The notes: generated from the sequence alone by a model not told the origin. Shown: positions 22,761-34,474, counted from the first letter of the stretch. The stretch is 64,000 nt of DNA from Eunapius fragilis (GCA_963681505.1 OY811982.1:5232836-5296835); one strand, 5' to 3'. Made by a program: numbers and translations.

Positions 22761-23500
22761 AGAGAACATTTATGCAAACAACACATGTGTATATTGTGTG
22801 AGAGAGACTTACAATGTAATCATTATTTATTTCATTATTTCGCAGTTAAGAAATATCCTTAGCCCTGTCCACACTACACAGAGGCGCAGTGGAGAAGGGG
22901 AAGTGCAGTGGAGAGGAGGCGCAGTGAACAGATGGGAAGGAGCTGTATGTTTGCGTCTGTGTGTGTACCAAAAGGTTTGTGTGTAGGGTTGAGAGGTGAC
23001 AGTGTGTGTGTGTGTGAGGGAGGGGTGGCTGGACTGAAAAGTGTGTGTGTGTGTGTGCATGGGTGTGACCAAACAGTTTGTGTGAGTATGATCTGAATGG
23101 TTTGTGTGGTGGCTACTGTAGACGGAAGAGAAGAGAGAGAGAGAAAGAGAAAGTGTGTGTGAGTGTGTGTGTGTGTGTGTGTGGTTGGATTAAACAGTGT
23201 TTGGTGTGAATGTACATGCACTGGTCAAATGCAAACACACACACACATATTATGGGTCTTAACACATGCTACACAGCCTACACTTGCATTTTAAAAATGC
23301 TTTATTAAATGCTAAACACTTGCTACTTAACTACCAGTACTGTACATACTCTGCAGTGCAGCAGTCCTGATGAATGACAGCAGGTGCCTGTTCCCCAATG
23401 GCCAACAGCTGGACATGCTTCCCGATATACAACATCAGAAAACGACAGCAATCCTGTGGAGAAAGCCAAGCGTATGAAGTAGTTGCATACTTTATAATTA
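22760..23500. other. TG-rich non-coding stretch
   Basis: Interrupted (TG)n and GAGAGA tracts at 22960-23190; no gene recognised. Confidence 0.5.
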
Positions 23501-23544
23501 GCTATACTGTAACAAGAAGTTATTTCAAATAGACCTACATGTAC

Positions 23545-23780
23545 CAATCAGCAATGGTGATGGAAGATGTACCGCGAACGATCTTATTCGACACTCAAAG
23601 ACAAGCAGTTCGGAATCGTTGTAAACGTACTACTGGATCGGGATGTCTTCGTATGTCTTCCAACTGGAAGACGTATACAGTATACACTTCGGACATTGTG
23701 CAAAGTCTCGTATCCAGACCCTTACTCCCACAGCTGCAGATGGATTACATCACCGCTAAACATACATACGTTTATATGTT
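23545..23780 (+). pseudogene. RecQ-helicase-like N-terminal scrap
   Basis: In frame 3 the sequence STLKDKQFGIVVNVLLDRDV followed by FVCLPTG resembles motifs 0 and I at the start of RecQ-type helicases as found in many invertebrate repeat-associated genes. The Walker A lysine region that should follow the PTG is absent (it reads RRIQYTL), and no later helicase motif follows. It is a short broken fragment. A chance match cannot be excluded. Confidence 0.4.
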
Positions 23781-23879
23781 TTATTAAAACCTCACCCAAT
23801 TACGCCCGTACTGAGTTATAGCAGAAGACATTCGGATGCTTACGCTTCGTACAGCTACCAGTAGTTTGTATTTTAGTCT

Positions 23880-25560
23880 GGTCCCCAGACTCCGTTTGCG
23901 ATGACGAAACTAAGGCGGAGCGCGAAGAATGAAAGGCCTGGGGATTGCGATTACATCACGTGATTCTAATTTCACAATGATTGTTTGCTGTTGTTTTATC
24001 AGATTCGCAAGGTTTATTCATCTCTAGTCAGCCAAAATACAACATTCAACAACATATACCGTTCATATACCGTTCATCTGTTGTATTTTATTGTCATTTT
24101 CACAACGACGTTTGAAACTAACGTTGTATTATGTTGTGATTAAACCCACTGTACTTGATATATGATGTCAAACGTTGTTAAATATAGTAAATGAACCATT
24201 GTGTTTTCAACTTTTTCCCTGTGAAATTCGAATCTCCTGAGTTTGCTGATTTGAAATATGCTTTACTTTTGTTAACCGTCAAGAAGTTGCGATACATCAA
24301 AAATTTGGGACGCCATATAGTTAGGTATCGGCGTTTTCGCGTTAAAGTTACGGTCGCCATTGGTAACTTACGGTCTGTCTAAATATCTGTACAAAATAAA
24401 TAAAATGTGGGAAGTGACTTATTAAAAATACTTCGTTGTGTTTAGAAAAGGCGGAGCTACTCACAGCCAACCATCAATAGGCCCATGAATCCAGGATGGC
24501 ATATATAAGGCTGGGAATGCCAACAAATCCTTGTTGGCATTAATATATTATTCCCAGCCCGATAGCTGCCGGTCGGGGCTCCTATATAAATCCTGCGTTA
24601 GTTTGTTTTATGACCTTCTTCAAAAGTATCGTAGAAAACAGCCATTTCAATGCCTCTTTCGTAAGTAAGAACATGCTTGCCGCTTTAGACATAGATATTA
24701 TAATATCTATGCTTTGGACGACATCTTGTTGGATGAAAGTTTTTTGCTACCATAACAGACGAGACAGGAAACAAGCTGACTTTATCTAAGGGGATGTGCA
24801 CTGGTAGCGTCTTCCTCTTTGTTCTGCAGTCCAGCCTAAACTTGGAGTGCCCCAGTCCGATTCATCAGGTCTATGCAGACATGAAACGGCACCTTGTTTT
24901 CTCCCCGTAAGAAGCTTATTGTACCAAAACCAAAATGCGTTGCTGTATAGAATACATTTTCCAACATGCATATTGCATATGGCCCTGAACAGCCTCAAAA
25001 TACGCACGCTACACGCCGCAGTTTGACCTCATATCAGAAAGTAGTTTTTTGGCCCTCACACGTACAAAATGGGAAAACACACACCATGCTGTGTAGTTTC
25101 ACGAAAGCTACACGAAGAAACTATCCAATACGATTTAAACAAATCGGTTTGCATTCAGTACGCCTCACTTCACATATATATGTAATTACTACAAACGCGC
25201 GTATCTACCGTTGCAGGCATGTGCCACTGATAATATTTACATCACCGTGATCAGTGTCAGCAGCTCTATTAGAATAATAGCACAGATGTTCCCTTTCTTT
25301 TCCAACTCTAGTCGTCGTTTTGGGGGAGTAGCGTTTCACACTCAATTAACAACTATGCGGACTACGAGCCGTAAAATCTACAGTAGAGTATGGCTCACGT
25401 GACTTGTTTCCTATCCTTCTACTCTAATATCTATGGTCTCCAAGTTGTGGCCATTTTTGCACTGCGTAATTGAATTTTTGTGGTTAATTAATTATTCATA
25501 GCCTGCCCTACCACTTTATATAAGCTTCCGCCGGCCCTGAGTTTCATGTAGGTGGCATCG
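23880..25560. other. Non-coding stretch with one stem-loop
   Basis: A clear hairpin sits at 24512-24561: GGCTGGGAATGCCAACAA, loop ATCC, then TTGTTGGCATTA and ATTCCCAGCC. It could be a MITE core or a hairpin RNA. No coding feature is supported elsewhere in this stretch. Confidence 0.4.
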
Positions 25561-25576
25561 GACTGACGTAGTCGGC

Positions 25577-25590
25577 CAGTGGCGGATCCA

Positions 25591-25629
<39 letters not shown>

Positions 25630-26516
25630 GGTCCAGGGTGTCTGGACCGCCCCCCCCCCCCCCCCCCCCCCCCACCCCCCCCCCCCCCCCCCCCCCCTCG
25701 AACCTGAATATGAATATAATTAGCATATGACGTGTCGCACGTGAGATATACATTTCTACGGAGTGCACTTCGTGAAGTTGCTAAATAGCTATTGCTTATT
25801 CATTGGTTAGTACTATATTTTTAGTTCTGTAAATTGCGAGATACGTAGTAGGCTGGTATTTATACGTAAGATAAATGTATTCCAAAATGCTAACCCTCCG
25901 TCGTAATATAGAGCGATTCTTTCCGCAGTTATTTGATTCGAGCTCTATTATTAATGCCCATCAAGGTTGAATGCACCTTGCTGCAAGACCATTGCAAATT
26001 TAAAATTTAAATTATAAATTTTAACAAAGAAACTAAGCCGGCGCATGTAACGTACAATGCAAATCTGCGACGAAACACACTAGCCGTATAAATCCGCAAA
26101 ACCACAATAACCTGGAAACCAGAACGTAACGGAGTGGCACGCATTTATTGGTTATGATTTTTTCCGTTTCTAATCCCTCTAAATGTACAATCTGTGGAAT
26201 GTGTGCAAAACAATTTTTCGGTAAATTTTAAGTGGTTCAAATAGCAAAGGAAACCGCATGCATGTAACAACACAACCATTTAAATCCATAAGACTACAAT
26301 AGCCTGGAAACCCGGCAGAATGTAACGGAGTGTCACTCATTAATTGGTGTTGATTGCCTTAGTTTCCAATCCACGGCCCCCTTACATGTACAATCTGTGG
26401 AAAAATTGGAATGCGCACCAAAGAATTTTTCGCGCGCGAAGCGCGCGCCCCTCCCCCTCATCCATTATTCATATCGGACCCCCCCCCCCCTCGCCAAAAT
26501 CCTGCATCCGCCCCTG
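25577..26516. mobile_element. CAGTGGCGG-ended MITE, 940 bp, 6-bp target duplication
   Basis: Begins CAGTGGCGGATCCAGG and ends CCTGCATCCGCCCCTG, an inverted pair. It is flanked on both sides by the direct repeat GTCGGC (25571-25576 and 26517-26522). Long poly-G (25592-25628) and poly-C (about 25651-25697) runs near the left end form an inverted pair of their own. Inside, a unit of about 190 bp is repeated degenerately (26098-26230 and 26288-26410, both with ACAATCTGTGGAA). No transposase is visible, so it is non-autonomous. Confidence 0.8.
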
Positions 26517-26897
26517 GTCGGCTATGAGGCTAGGGCCCGATAAAAATGTAGCAGTTTATTGGTAAATGATTTCATATGAGCTGTGATCTCACGATAAACA
26601 TTTCAACATATATGTAATTGTGTGTGTCAATGCTCAATAGTATACACCCAGACATGCCAACCCTCACGCATTTGAGGTTTCTCTCACGCTCTCACGCTTG
26701 AAGATTATATATCTCACGCCGGAAAGTATTCTAACTCACGCAGAATAAATTCACAGCCAAATTGCAATTTATTGACCCAGATATATCCCATAAATACATC
26801 ATTAGGCCTCGTATTTGGCCCAACGCAAGGTAACACCCCCACCCCCCCCCCCCCCCCCCCCCCCCCCCCGGCTCGTATTTTGGGCAACGCAAGCGGG

Positions 26898-27917
26898 CAG
26901 GGTTGCCGAAAGTCAGGCCAGGGTCCGGCCTGTGACCTGAAGATCAGGCCAGGGCTCCGGCCCGTGACCTGAAAGGTCGACCCGAAAGATAAAATTATTA
27001 AATCTCATGTTAAAATTATTAAATATTAATTTACAATCAATTAATTGTATGAGACAAGTACACGTGACGCGCATGACGTTCATTCGTTAAACGCCAGCTG
27101 GCCGTCACTAGCGCTATGAATACAGCTTTAGTTGATTGTGGTGGGACTGGTAGCTCCTCTGTAGCAGATATATCCCATAAGCTTGTGTCTCCTATAAACC
27201 CAGACAGCTGGGTTTATAACACTGATGAGCTTATCAGGTACCCGCAACGACGCAAACAACCCTCGATGGTGTGGGCACATTTCAAATTGTACAAATGTCA
27301 TGAAAAGAGAGGATATGAAGGGTTGCTGACAAAGCTTAGCTTGGTGCAACCACTACCACAAGCCCTTTGTCGAACGACCTACGTAGAGAAGTTAAGGATG
27401 AGTTTGATGCTTGGCTTTCAGTTCCCGAAACACGAAAGTGAATGCTACTTCTCCTGTAGATCATAGATAGCACTATCTATGTATAGATCCACTTGCGACT
27501 CGCGTTTTCCAAGAATTTTTAAGCTTGCAAGAAAGTACTTGGCAATCCCTGCCTCATCTGCACCATCTGAGCGGGTATTTTCTAGAGCCAAGCTTATTCA
27601 ACAGCGTCAAGATGGAATCTTCTTCCTCAGCGACTGGAGGCGTGCATAATGCTTAAGCACAATGCATGGGTGCTGAACAGTTCGATTAGTTACGTCTGGA
27701 CCAGTCTCGGCGGTCTGGTTCATCTGCGCAACTTACTGATGTATCGTGTGACTGATTAATTCACAGTTGTATATAATCTTGAGATAATATTATTCAAGTT
27801 TATTAAATTAAATAATCTAATTATATCTTTAATAAGTGGCCTTTCAGGCCGGGTTCAGGCCTGAAGGTCAGGCCAGAAGGTCCGGCCTGAAAGGTCGGCC
27901 GGCCTTCGGCAACCCTG
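26898..27917 (+). mobile_element. hAT transposon, 1020 bp, with perfect 8-bp target duplication
   Basis: Terminal inverted repeats: starts CAGGGTTGCCGAA, ends TTCGGCAACCCTG. The flanks CAAGCGGG (26890-26897) and CAAGCGGG (27918-27925) are identical, the 8-bp duplication expected of hAT. GGCC/TCAGG-rich subterminal repeats lie inside both ends. The internal coding remnant has a hAT dimerisation region, confirming the family. Its small size and deleted middle make it non-autonomous; the clean ends and duplication suggest a fairly recent insertion. Confidence 0.93.
27116..27760 (+). pseudogene. hAT transposase remnant (N-terminal BED-like part and C-terminal dimerisation domain)
   Basis: The 27116-27466 frame has SMVWAHFKLYK, reminiscent of the BED zinc finger start (its Cys pair is not complete). 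From 27505 the frame reads PRIFKLARKYLAIPASSAPS then ERVFSRAKLI, the hallmark of the hAT C-terminal dimerisation domain, and after a one-base shift PQRLEACIMLKHNAWVL. The RNase-H-like catalytic core is missing: the two ends of the gene are fused by an internal deletion. It lies between the terminal repeats of the 26898-27917 element. Confidence 0.8.
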
Positions 27918-28022
27918 CAAGCGGGGATACCCCCCGCTCGTATTTGGGCCAACGCTAGGGACCCCCCCCCCCCGCTTGTTAGGATGGAATAATTAGTCAT
28001 TAATTTAGCAACTCTGATACAC

Positions 28023-28319
28023 CAGTGGCGGAACCAGTGCAGGGAGGGGGCCGGGGTGGGGGGGGGGGGACCCGTGCCCGCCCCCTTTCGTTCGTCTAAT
28101 TATATATTCTTAGTTGCGCAATATAGCGTTTTAAATTGCATTTTGAACGTACAGCTACAAAAAGCGTCCGCGCTTCGAGCGGGAGGAGGCAAATCCCCCT
28201 CCCGCACCCACCCCCTTTCGGTGAGCACACCCATTTCTCACTTCATTATCACTTTTCATTACTGGTGCCCCCCCCCTCCCCCCCCCCCGCCCTTTTCAAA
28301 ATCCCTGGATCCGCCCCTG
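28023..28319. mobile_element. CAGTGGCGG-ended MITE, 297 bp, 5-bp target duplication
   Basis: Starts CAGTGGCGGAACCAG, ends CCCTGGATCCGCCCCTG. TACAC flanks both sides (28018-28022 and 28320-28324). Poly-G and poly-C runs lie near each end. Same family as 25577-26516 and 42897-43767. Confidence 0.75.
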
Positions 28320-28388
28320 TACACGTGGTGGGCATGTATGGTAGTTAGATATGTGGGGGGGAGGGGGGGGGGGGGGGGTGCAACCGAC

Positions 28389-28517
28389 TGTTGAGGTATT
28401 TATTCTCCAGAATTACAAAAAAACATCCACAGGCGATGAATCATTACAAATCATAGAACACGCATGCGCATAGCCGCACCCTAATAGATATATAGCATAA
28501 CCACTACATCACACTCC
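28389..28517 (-). repeat. 3' LTR of a Ty3/Gypsy element
   Basis: On the minus strand it starts TGTGATGTAGTGG right after a polypurine tract (CAGGGGAGGAG) and ends CTCAACA, so TG...CA. It contains a GCTATATATC TATA-like box and an AATAAA at its 3' part. About 129 bp. No matching 5' LTR is in the window, as the element is truncated on that side. Confidence 0.65.
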
Positions 28518-29905
28518 TCCCCTGTAATTCAGTCGTGGAAGCGAATAGGCTCCTTCACCACTCGACCATAACGAGTCCTGATCGGTTCCGTGACTGGTTG
28601 GTTTATGGATGGAAGATTCTGAGACAGAGAAGGTCTATGGTCTGAAGGTTGCTGACTTTCAAGACTAGGAGTACCTCCCCTGGGTGACTCGGTATTTCCT
28701 CTCTTCATAGGTGTAGGGGGTCCACCTGGTTCTACTGCTCTGTCCGTATCTTCTCGGGTATCCCCCGTGGTCGTCCAAGATCCCTACTTGCAGCTGGGCG
28801 TGGAGAAGTATTTACTACAATACCTTTGTTCTCTTCTGTATCTTCTTCCTCTAGGTCAGGGTTCCAGCTGTTGTGAGTTCCTTCCAGCCCTCTCCCATTT
28901 GCCTTCACTATCTGGTCCGAATGCCGTTTCCACATCAGTCCATCAGGCAACTTCAACAGGTATGACTTTACAACAACCTTTGACATCACAGTAGCATGTT
29001 GCCACCTCTCCTTTGCCAGACGGTAGTCTGTTGTCATCCCTTGATCCCCCCCCTCTTCAAAACTGCGCTCTATGGCCGCCGGTCGAGTCTCCACTTGGGC
29101 TGCTTGATGTTTGTCACCACTCCCCTCAGGTCTGGCCGCAAGGGGTGAATTCTGCTTCCTAAGGTCCTCCCCATCATCACCTGTGCTGGGGATGTACCTG
29201 TTGTGGCATGTACTGCATTCCTGTAGCTTATTAAGAAGTCAGCCATTCTGTGTTCCAACGATCTTTTTCCTTTTCATGCTGTTCTCAGGGCCTGTTTAAA
29301 AGTTTGAAAACGTTCTGCAAGGCCATTAGTTGCCGGGTGGTAAGGGCCGCTTGATTTGGTGTGCTGAATATTGTTAGCCTTTATGAACCTTGTGAATTCC
29401 TCCAACACAAACTGTGGTCCATTGTCACTTACGACTTGCTGCAGAATTCCCCATCGTGCATGAAAATAAATTCCGCAGTTGGCCTATTGTCTGGGTAGTT
29501 GTTGTTCCCTCCATCATCATTACTTCGGGCCACTTAGAATATGCGTCCACAGCCACCAAAAACATTCTTTACTCAAAGGGTCCCGCAAAGTCAATATGAA
29601 CTCACCGCCAAGGCCCTTCAGGGAACTCCCAAGGATGTAATGGTGTAAGCTTTGGATTCCATTTCATCAATAAGCAACCTTCACATGGTCTGGTGATTTC
29701 TTCAATGTCCTTGTCAATGCCTGGCCACCATATGTGACACCGAGCCAAACTTTTCATCTCGATGACCCCGATGTGTCCACCATGCAGTTCCTCCAACACT
29801 TTCTCTTGTAATTTTTTTGGAACTACCAGTCCTGCTCTATTGTCAGCTCATCCTTTCTGTCCATATATGGTTTCAGGTCTCTTCCAATTTCAAGGGGCCA
29901 TAGGT
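28518..29905 (-). pseudogene. Ty3/Gypsy integrase region, 5'-truncated
   Basis: Minus strand, in order: a linker with KPYMDRKDELTIEQ (about 29840-29890), the HHCC zinc finger with LHGGHIGVIEM and CEGCLLMK (29650-29790), HPWEFPEGPW before the catalytic core (29602), core pieces across 29300-29600 in shifted frames, a FLISYRNAVHATTGTSPAQV segment (29190-29250) and a C-terminal LLKLPDGLMWKRHSDQIVK (about 28900-28960). Frameshifts and stops break the core. It lies just before a polypurine tract and LTR. The upstream side is cut at a (GT)n microsatellite (29914-30012), so gag, protease, RT and RNase H are absent. Confidence 0.8.
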
Positions 29906-29912
29906 GCTGGAA

Positions 29913-30012
<100 letters not shown>

Positions 30013-30257
30013 TGTCTGTGCATGTATATGTGTGATGTGTTAATGCAAAATTAAAAACTGGTACATTACATGGTAACACACATAATGTGAACATCATTCA
30101 AACGCATCCCACTTCCTCACACCATCACACCTCCCTCTCACACCATCATACACTGTACCCTTATGACACCCTAATCTATATCCACACCCTTCCCTATATC
30201 ACACCCTCCCCCTCACACACATACCATACCTCCATTGATGAGGTCACTCTACCATGA

Positions 30258-31478
30258 TGGTCTCGTTGGCTCCAGTAATGAGGGCAGTAGCCCCGCTAAT
30301 GTCCAAGTAAGCCTTGTGAAGGCTGCTGTCCTGCCTGTTCACCCAGTACAGGTAGCTGTTATACATGACCACCCCACATAGCTGCTGGCCTGGGGCTGGG
30401 GAGGAGAGGGGAGGAGGGGCGTGACAGCTGTGCAGTGCATGTAACTGGTACTCATATGTGCATCAATGCATGCACACATGTACATGTACATGTACATGCA
30501 CACACCTTGCACACACACACCTTGCACACACACCTTGAACACACATACCTTGCACAAACACCTTGCACACACACACCTTGTACACACACCTTGCACACAC
30601 ACGCCTTGCACACAGACCTTGCACACACACACAAACTTGCACACACACACACCTTGCGCGCACACACACACACACACACAAACACTATGGGTGAAAAAGG
30701 CAAACATGTAGGAGTCTGTTGTCCCTCCCTCCACTCCCATCCTCTCTCTCTCTCTCTCTTGCCCTCCAGACATACCCCGACATACCCTGAACTGATCCTG
30801 ACACCAGTAGGGCACATGCAGCCAAAGCCTCCTCCTTCCCTCAGCAGACAGAGGACTGGCAGCCGCCATTGTTAAGGGCACAAGAGTTGCAGAGTGGAGA
30901 TGGAAGTGTGGGGAATGACAGTCAAATAAACACTCCAAATTTTCAAAGGTATACATGTATGTGTACATGAACATGTACTGGTGTTCCCAAGTATTGGGTA
31001 TATACACTGTACATGTATCTACATGTGACCATGTACTTACATGTAACATGAGCCAACTGTTACGATTATTTCAGATTTTCAATTTCCTCTACAAAATGAT
31101 TCTGCACAAATACATGTACAACAAGTTTGTACTCCACTCCCTCCCCACAATCCTCTCCCCCTCCCCTTTCTCCTCCCACTACTCACCAGGTACCTGTACA
31201 GCCCTACGCACAGCCTGTATCACCAAGGGCAGGCTCAGGTCTGCCTGGACCACCATGGCAGTGGTGTTGCCCCTCTTGTTCACTTGAGTACAGCATCAGC
31301 GTTCCAGTCTGTCCAGTACAGCCAATCCTCAAACAGGGCCAACCCGTACAGATGCTGCACTGCTGCTGCCGCCAACAGCACCACCCATCTGTTAGAGCCA
31401 TCCGTGTGCGAGGATTCGATCACATGGTAGAGGGCGTCGGCCCAGTAGATATAACCCTCTACCAGATAACTACAACCT
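30258..31478 (-). pseudogene. LDL-receptor-related protein (LRP-like) exons: YWTD propeller and EGF-like module
   Basis: Three minus-strand exons in gene order. 31194-31478: a YWTD propeller exon with EGYIYWADALYHVIES and FEDWLYWTDWNADAVLK, then after a missing base VNKRGNTTAMVVQADLSLP; a GTACC donor follows. About 30798-30890: an EGF-like exon with CALNNGGC, then after a one-base shift GGGFGCMCPTGVR. About 30258-30385: another propeller exon, CGVVMYNSYLYWVNRQDSS then DISGATALITGANE, with donor GTAGAG. The propeller-EGF-propeller order is that of LRP-type endocytic receptors. A (CA)n cluster fills the intron at 30490-30690. Two single-base lesions suggest a pseudogene or sequencing errors. 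The upstream part is replaced by the BEL/Pao element starting at about 31480. Confidence 0.75.
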
Positions 31479-31479
31479 T

Positions 31480-34474
31480 TCCTTGTGCTGACTGGTCTTT
31501 TCAGACACCTGCAGCAGGATCACAAACTCTTGAAAGACTACAATGACATAATTCAGCAGCAGATAGAGAAGGGAATAGTTGAGGATGTCCCAACAACGAA
31601 AGAAGCCTCAACCCACATTCACTATCTTCCTCATCATGCAGTTCTTTGCAATGACAAAGCCACAACCAAAATTCGAGTTGTCTGCGATCCCTCTGCCAAG
31701 TCTGATGACAAACCCTCCTTGAATGATTGTTTGTTGGACCCAAGCTCAATCAGAAAATATTGGACATCTTGGTGCGATTTCGCTTCTATAATGTCGCTTT
31801 GACAGCGGACATGGAGAAGCTTTCCTCATGATATCGGTATCTGAGCATAATCGAGGCGCTCTTTGATTCTTGTGGGTACACAATATTGATGAGGAGCAGC
31901 TTAGAGTCCGACCATTGAGGTTTACCAGAGTTGTCTTTGGAGTTGCATCAAATCCATTTTTGCTGAATGCGACCATTAGGCATCATCTGAAAAAGTTCTC
32001 CAGCTCGCATTCTGTAGACAGTCCTCTTAAGGGTTCCAAAGAACTCCAAGTACCTTCAGATCTACACTGTGGTGCCTGCCAAGGGTTGTATCAGCGAATG
32101 TATCTTCAAGGTTGTGGTTGGTTTTATCATCCTTCCCCTCATTCTTCCGCGGCATCAATCTTAGCTTGAAGCAGCGGGGCATTTGCGTGGAACTCCCGAA
32201 GGTTGAAGCCTCCTTGTTTGAGTACTTCCTTTGACTGGTGATAGATTTCCCAGACTTGCTCCTCAGAACCTACTCCAGTTACAGTATCGTCCACATAGGT
32301 AGACTCTTCCAGAAGCTCAACCAGATCAGTTCAGTATTTCTGATATTGTGCAAGCAGCTGCAGATATGGATCCAACCAAACAAAACATTGTCAGTATTAT
32401 TGGAAGGTTCTATGATCCACTAGGGTTTCTGGCCCGTGTTATCATCTCATTCAAGATACTACTTCAAGGATTGTGTGGACAGAAACTTGACTGGGATCAA
32501 CCACTACCAACAGCATTACTAGACAAATGGAAATCACTGATCAGTGATTTGCAAGGATGCAACTCAGTATCTATCCCAAGAAGCTATCATCACGGTATCA
32601 AAGGAGAGAGTATTGCGTCCTACACACTTTGTGGGTTTTGTTACTGTGGCATATGCTGCTGTTGTTTACTTAGTTGTGAAGACTTACACAGGGACCTATG
32701 TTCAATTCATCACATCTAAATCCAGAGTTGCACCAATGCAACCCACCACGATCCCCAGACTTGAGCTGTTGTCGGCAGTTTTATTGACATGACTAATCAC
32801 AATAATTGCTACCATTCTCCACTCCGTCATTCCTCACCCAACATTGAAGTGTTATTCCGACTCGCAAGTCGCAATCTACTGGATAAAGAGAGTCAATAGA
32901 GAATGGAAACCGTTTGTTCAGAATAGGGTAAGAGAGATATGGCAGAAGATGCACCCTGACATCTGGAAACACTGCTCTGGAAAAACTAACCCCGCAGACC
33001 TACCTTCCACGGGAATGACATTGGATGAGCTGTCCATTAGTGAACTATGGTACTCCGGTCCAGAATGGCTGACAACAGGTGAAGAATCGCCTAATTGGAC
33101 TGATCTGAGTGATATGCCTGATGAATGCAACAAGGAGCTGAAAATAGGGAAGGAGCAGGCCCATACACTTCTGCTGTCAGTGCTCGTGCTGGGATTGGTA
33201 ACCTGTTGACTATTGAAAGACATGCTACACTGCTGAGAGTAACAGCCCTTGTATTGAAGGCTGCTAAGCTCTTCAAGCCTTCCAAAGGAAAACAACATGG
33301 AAGCTCAAGCCTTATTACAGCTGAAATGCTCTCTGAAGCCAAGATCGTATGGATTAAGGACACTCAGCAATACCTCACTTCTCAAAGCACCTTCAAACAA
33401 TTAGATCGATTCAAGCTCTTTATGGACGAGAATGGCATATGAAGATGTGCCTGTTCACCTGCCTTGTTACAAGGGCAGTGCATCTTGAACATTGTTACTG
33501 ACATGTCATCTGAGAGTTTTATCCGCTGTCTGAAGAGGTTTGCTGCTCGCAAAGGTCTACCTCACAGGTTTCTCTTAGACAATGGTAAAACCTTTAAGGC
33601 AGCGTCAAAGTATATGAAATCTGTGTTTAAAGACGACACAGTGAGAGATCATCTAGCCAATCGCCACAGCAGCTGGACATTCAATATTGAATGGGCTCCA
33701 TGGTGGGGAGGAAGTTTTGAACGGATGGTCAGGTCAAGCAAGCATTGCTTGCAGAAACTGGTTGATCAAGCTCGATTATCACATGACGAGTTACTAACAA
33801 CTGTTGTAGAGATCGAGTCAATCATCAATTCTCGCCCCTTGAGCTACGTATCAATGGATGATCTTGAAGAGCCCCTGTCTCCGTCGCACTTAATGATTAG
33901 CCGCCGAGTGCTAAATCTCCCAGACCACTTGGGATACCCTGTTGACACTGGTGATGAGGAATTCACCATAGATGGCACTCAACTGACGTATGAACAACCT
34001 GCTGAACCATTAATGGATGAGGTGGCGAAGTGAGTATCTGGTTGAGCTAAGGGAAAGCCATCGTCATCTGCTGGGCATGTCAAAACGAACACCCCAGATT
34101 GTTATAGGGGATGTGGTGATTGTACATGAAGAGAGTCTCCCACGAAGCTTCTGGAAACTTGGTTGTGTGCAGAAACTAATTGTTGGACAAGACGGGGAGA
34201 CCAGAGGAGCTACTGTATGAGTCGTTAACAAGAAAGGCAAGAGTGCTTTGATGAATAGACCTGTACCCAATGGAGATACATGTCACTGAGAATGAATCCA
34301 CTGAACAAAGGATGGCTGGACAGGATGATTCAGAACCAATGGCCCAGCCCAGAAGTCAGCCATGCCCTCAACGCTCCGCAGCCAAAAGGGGAGAGGAACG
34401 GCGAAGACTCTGGACGCTTGCATTCTCCCCGGGGAGGACTAACGTTGACCATTGACTGGTCAACGGGGGGAGTG
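31480..34474 (+). pseudogene. BEL/Pao retrotransposon pol, rearranged and 5'-truncated
   Basis: Plus strand, in order: RT start with QQIEKGIVEDVP and THIHYLPHHAVL (31550-31640) and IRVVCDPSAKSDDKPSLNDC (about 31670-31725); RT with [20 protein letters not shown] (about 31910-31970); then a block lying in the opposite strand (about 32022-32315); then IGRFYDPLGFLARV (about 32395-32440), RNase-H region with YAAVVYLV and TTIPRLELLSAVLL (32650-32790), CYSDSQVAIYWIKR and KTNPADLPS (32847-33010), and integrase core (33464-34033). The integrase zinc-finger part expected between about 33442 and 33455 is missing. A domain C-terminal to integrase with a VVIVHEESLPRSFWKLG segment follows (34100-34160). 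No gag or protease; several frameshifts. Confidence 0.88.
33464..34033 (+). CDS. BEL/Pao integrase catalytic core
   Basis: 189 codons in one frame. The three acidic positions are visible: D in NIVTDMSSESFIRC, D in FLLDNGKTFKA, and E in WWGGSFERMVRSSKHCL. In this family they form the D,D-35-E metal site that inserts cDNA into the genome. The frame starts within the core; the N-terminal zinc finger is deleted and the upstream strand (THR-rich lead-in at 33445-33480) is in a shifted frame. The core is the best-kept part of this dead element. Confidence 0.8.
   Translation: MLQGQCILNIVTDMSSESFIRCLKRFAARKGLPHRFLLDNGKTFKAASKYMKSVFKDDTVRDHLANRHSSWTFNIEWAPWWGGSFERMVRSSKHCLQKLVDQARLSHDELLTTVVEIESIINSRPLSYVSMDDLEEPLSPSHLMISRRVLNLPDHLGYPVDTGDEEFTIDGTQLTYEQPAEPLMDEVAK

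Noticed and set aside
21717-22786. Long Pro/Ser-rich and Arg/Gly-rich frames on both strands
   Set aside because: Low-complexity purine-rich DNA; frames differ between the two duplicated copies.
30339-31049. 236-codon minus frame rich in Cys, Val and Gln
   Set aside because: Most of it reads through (CA)n-type intron repeats; only short parts overlap the LRP exons, in other frames.
31127-31546. Plus-strand ORF of 139 codons
   Set aside because: It is the shadow of the minus-strand LRP propeller exon, which has recognisable YWTD motifs.
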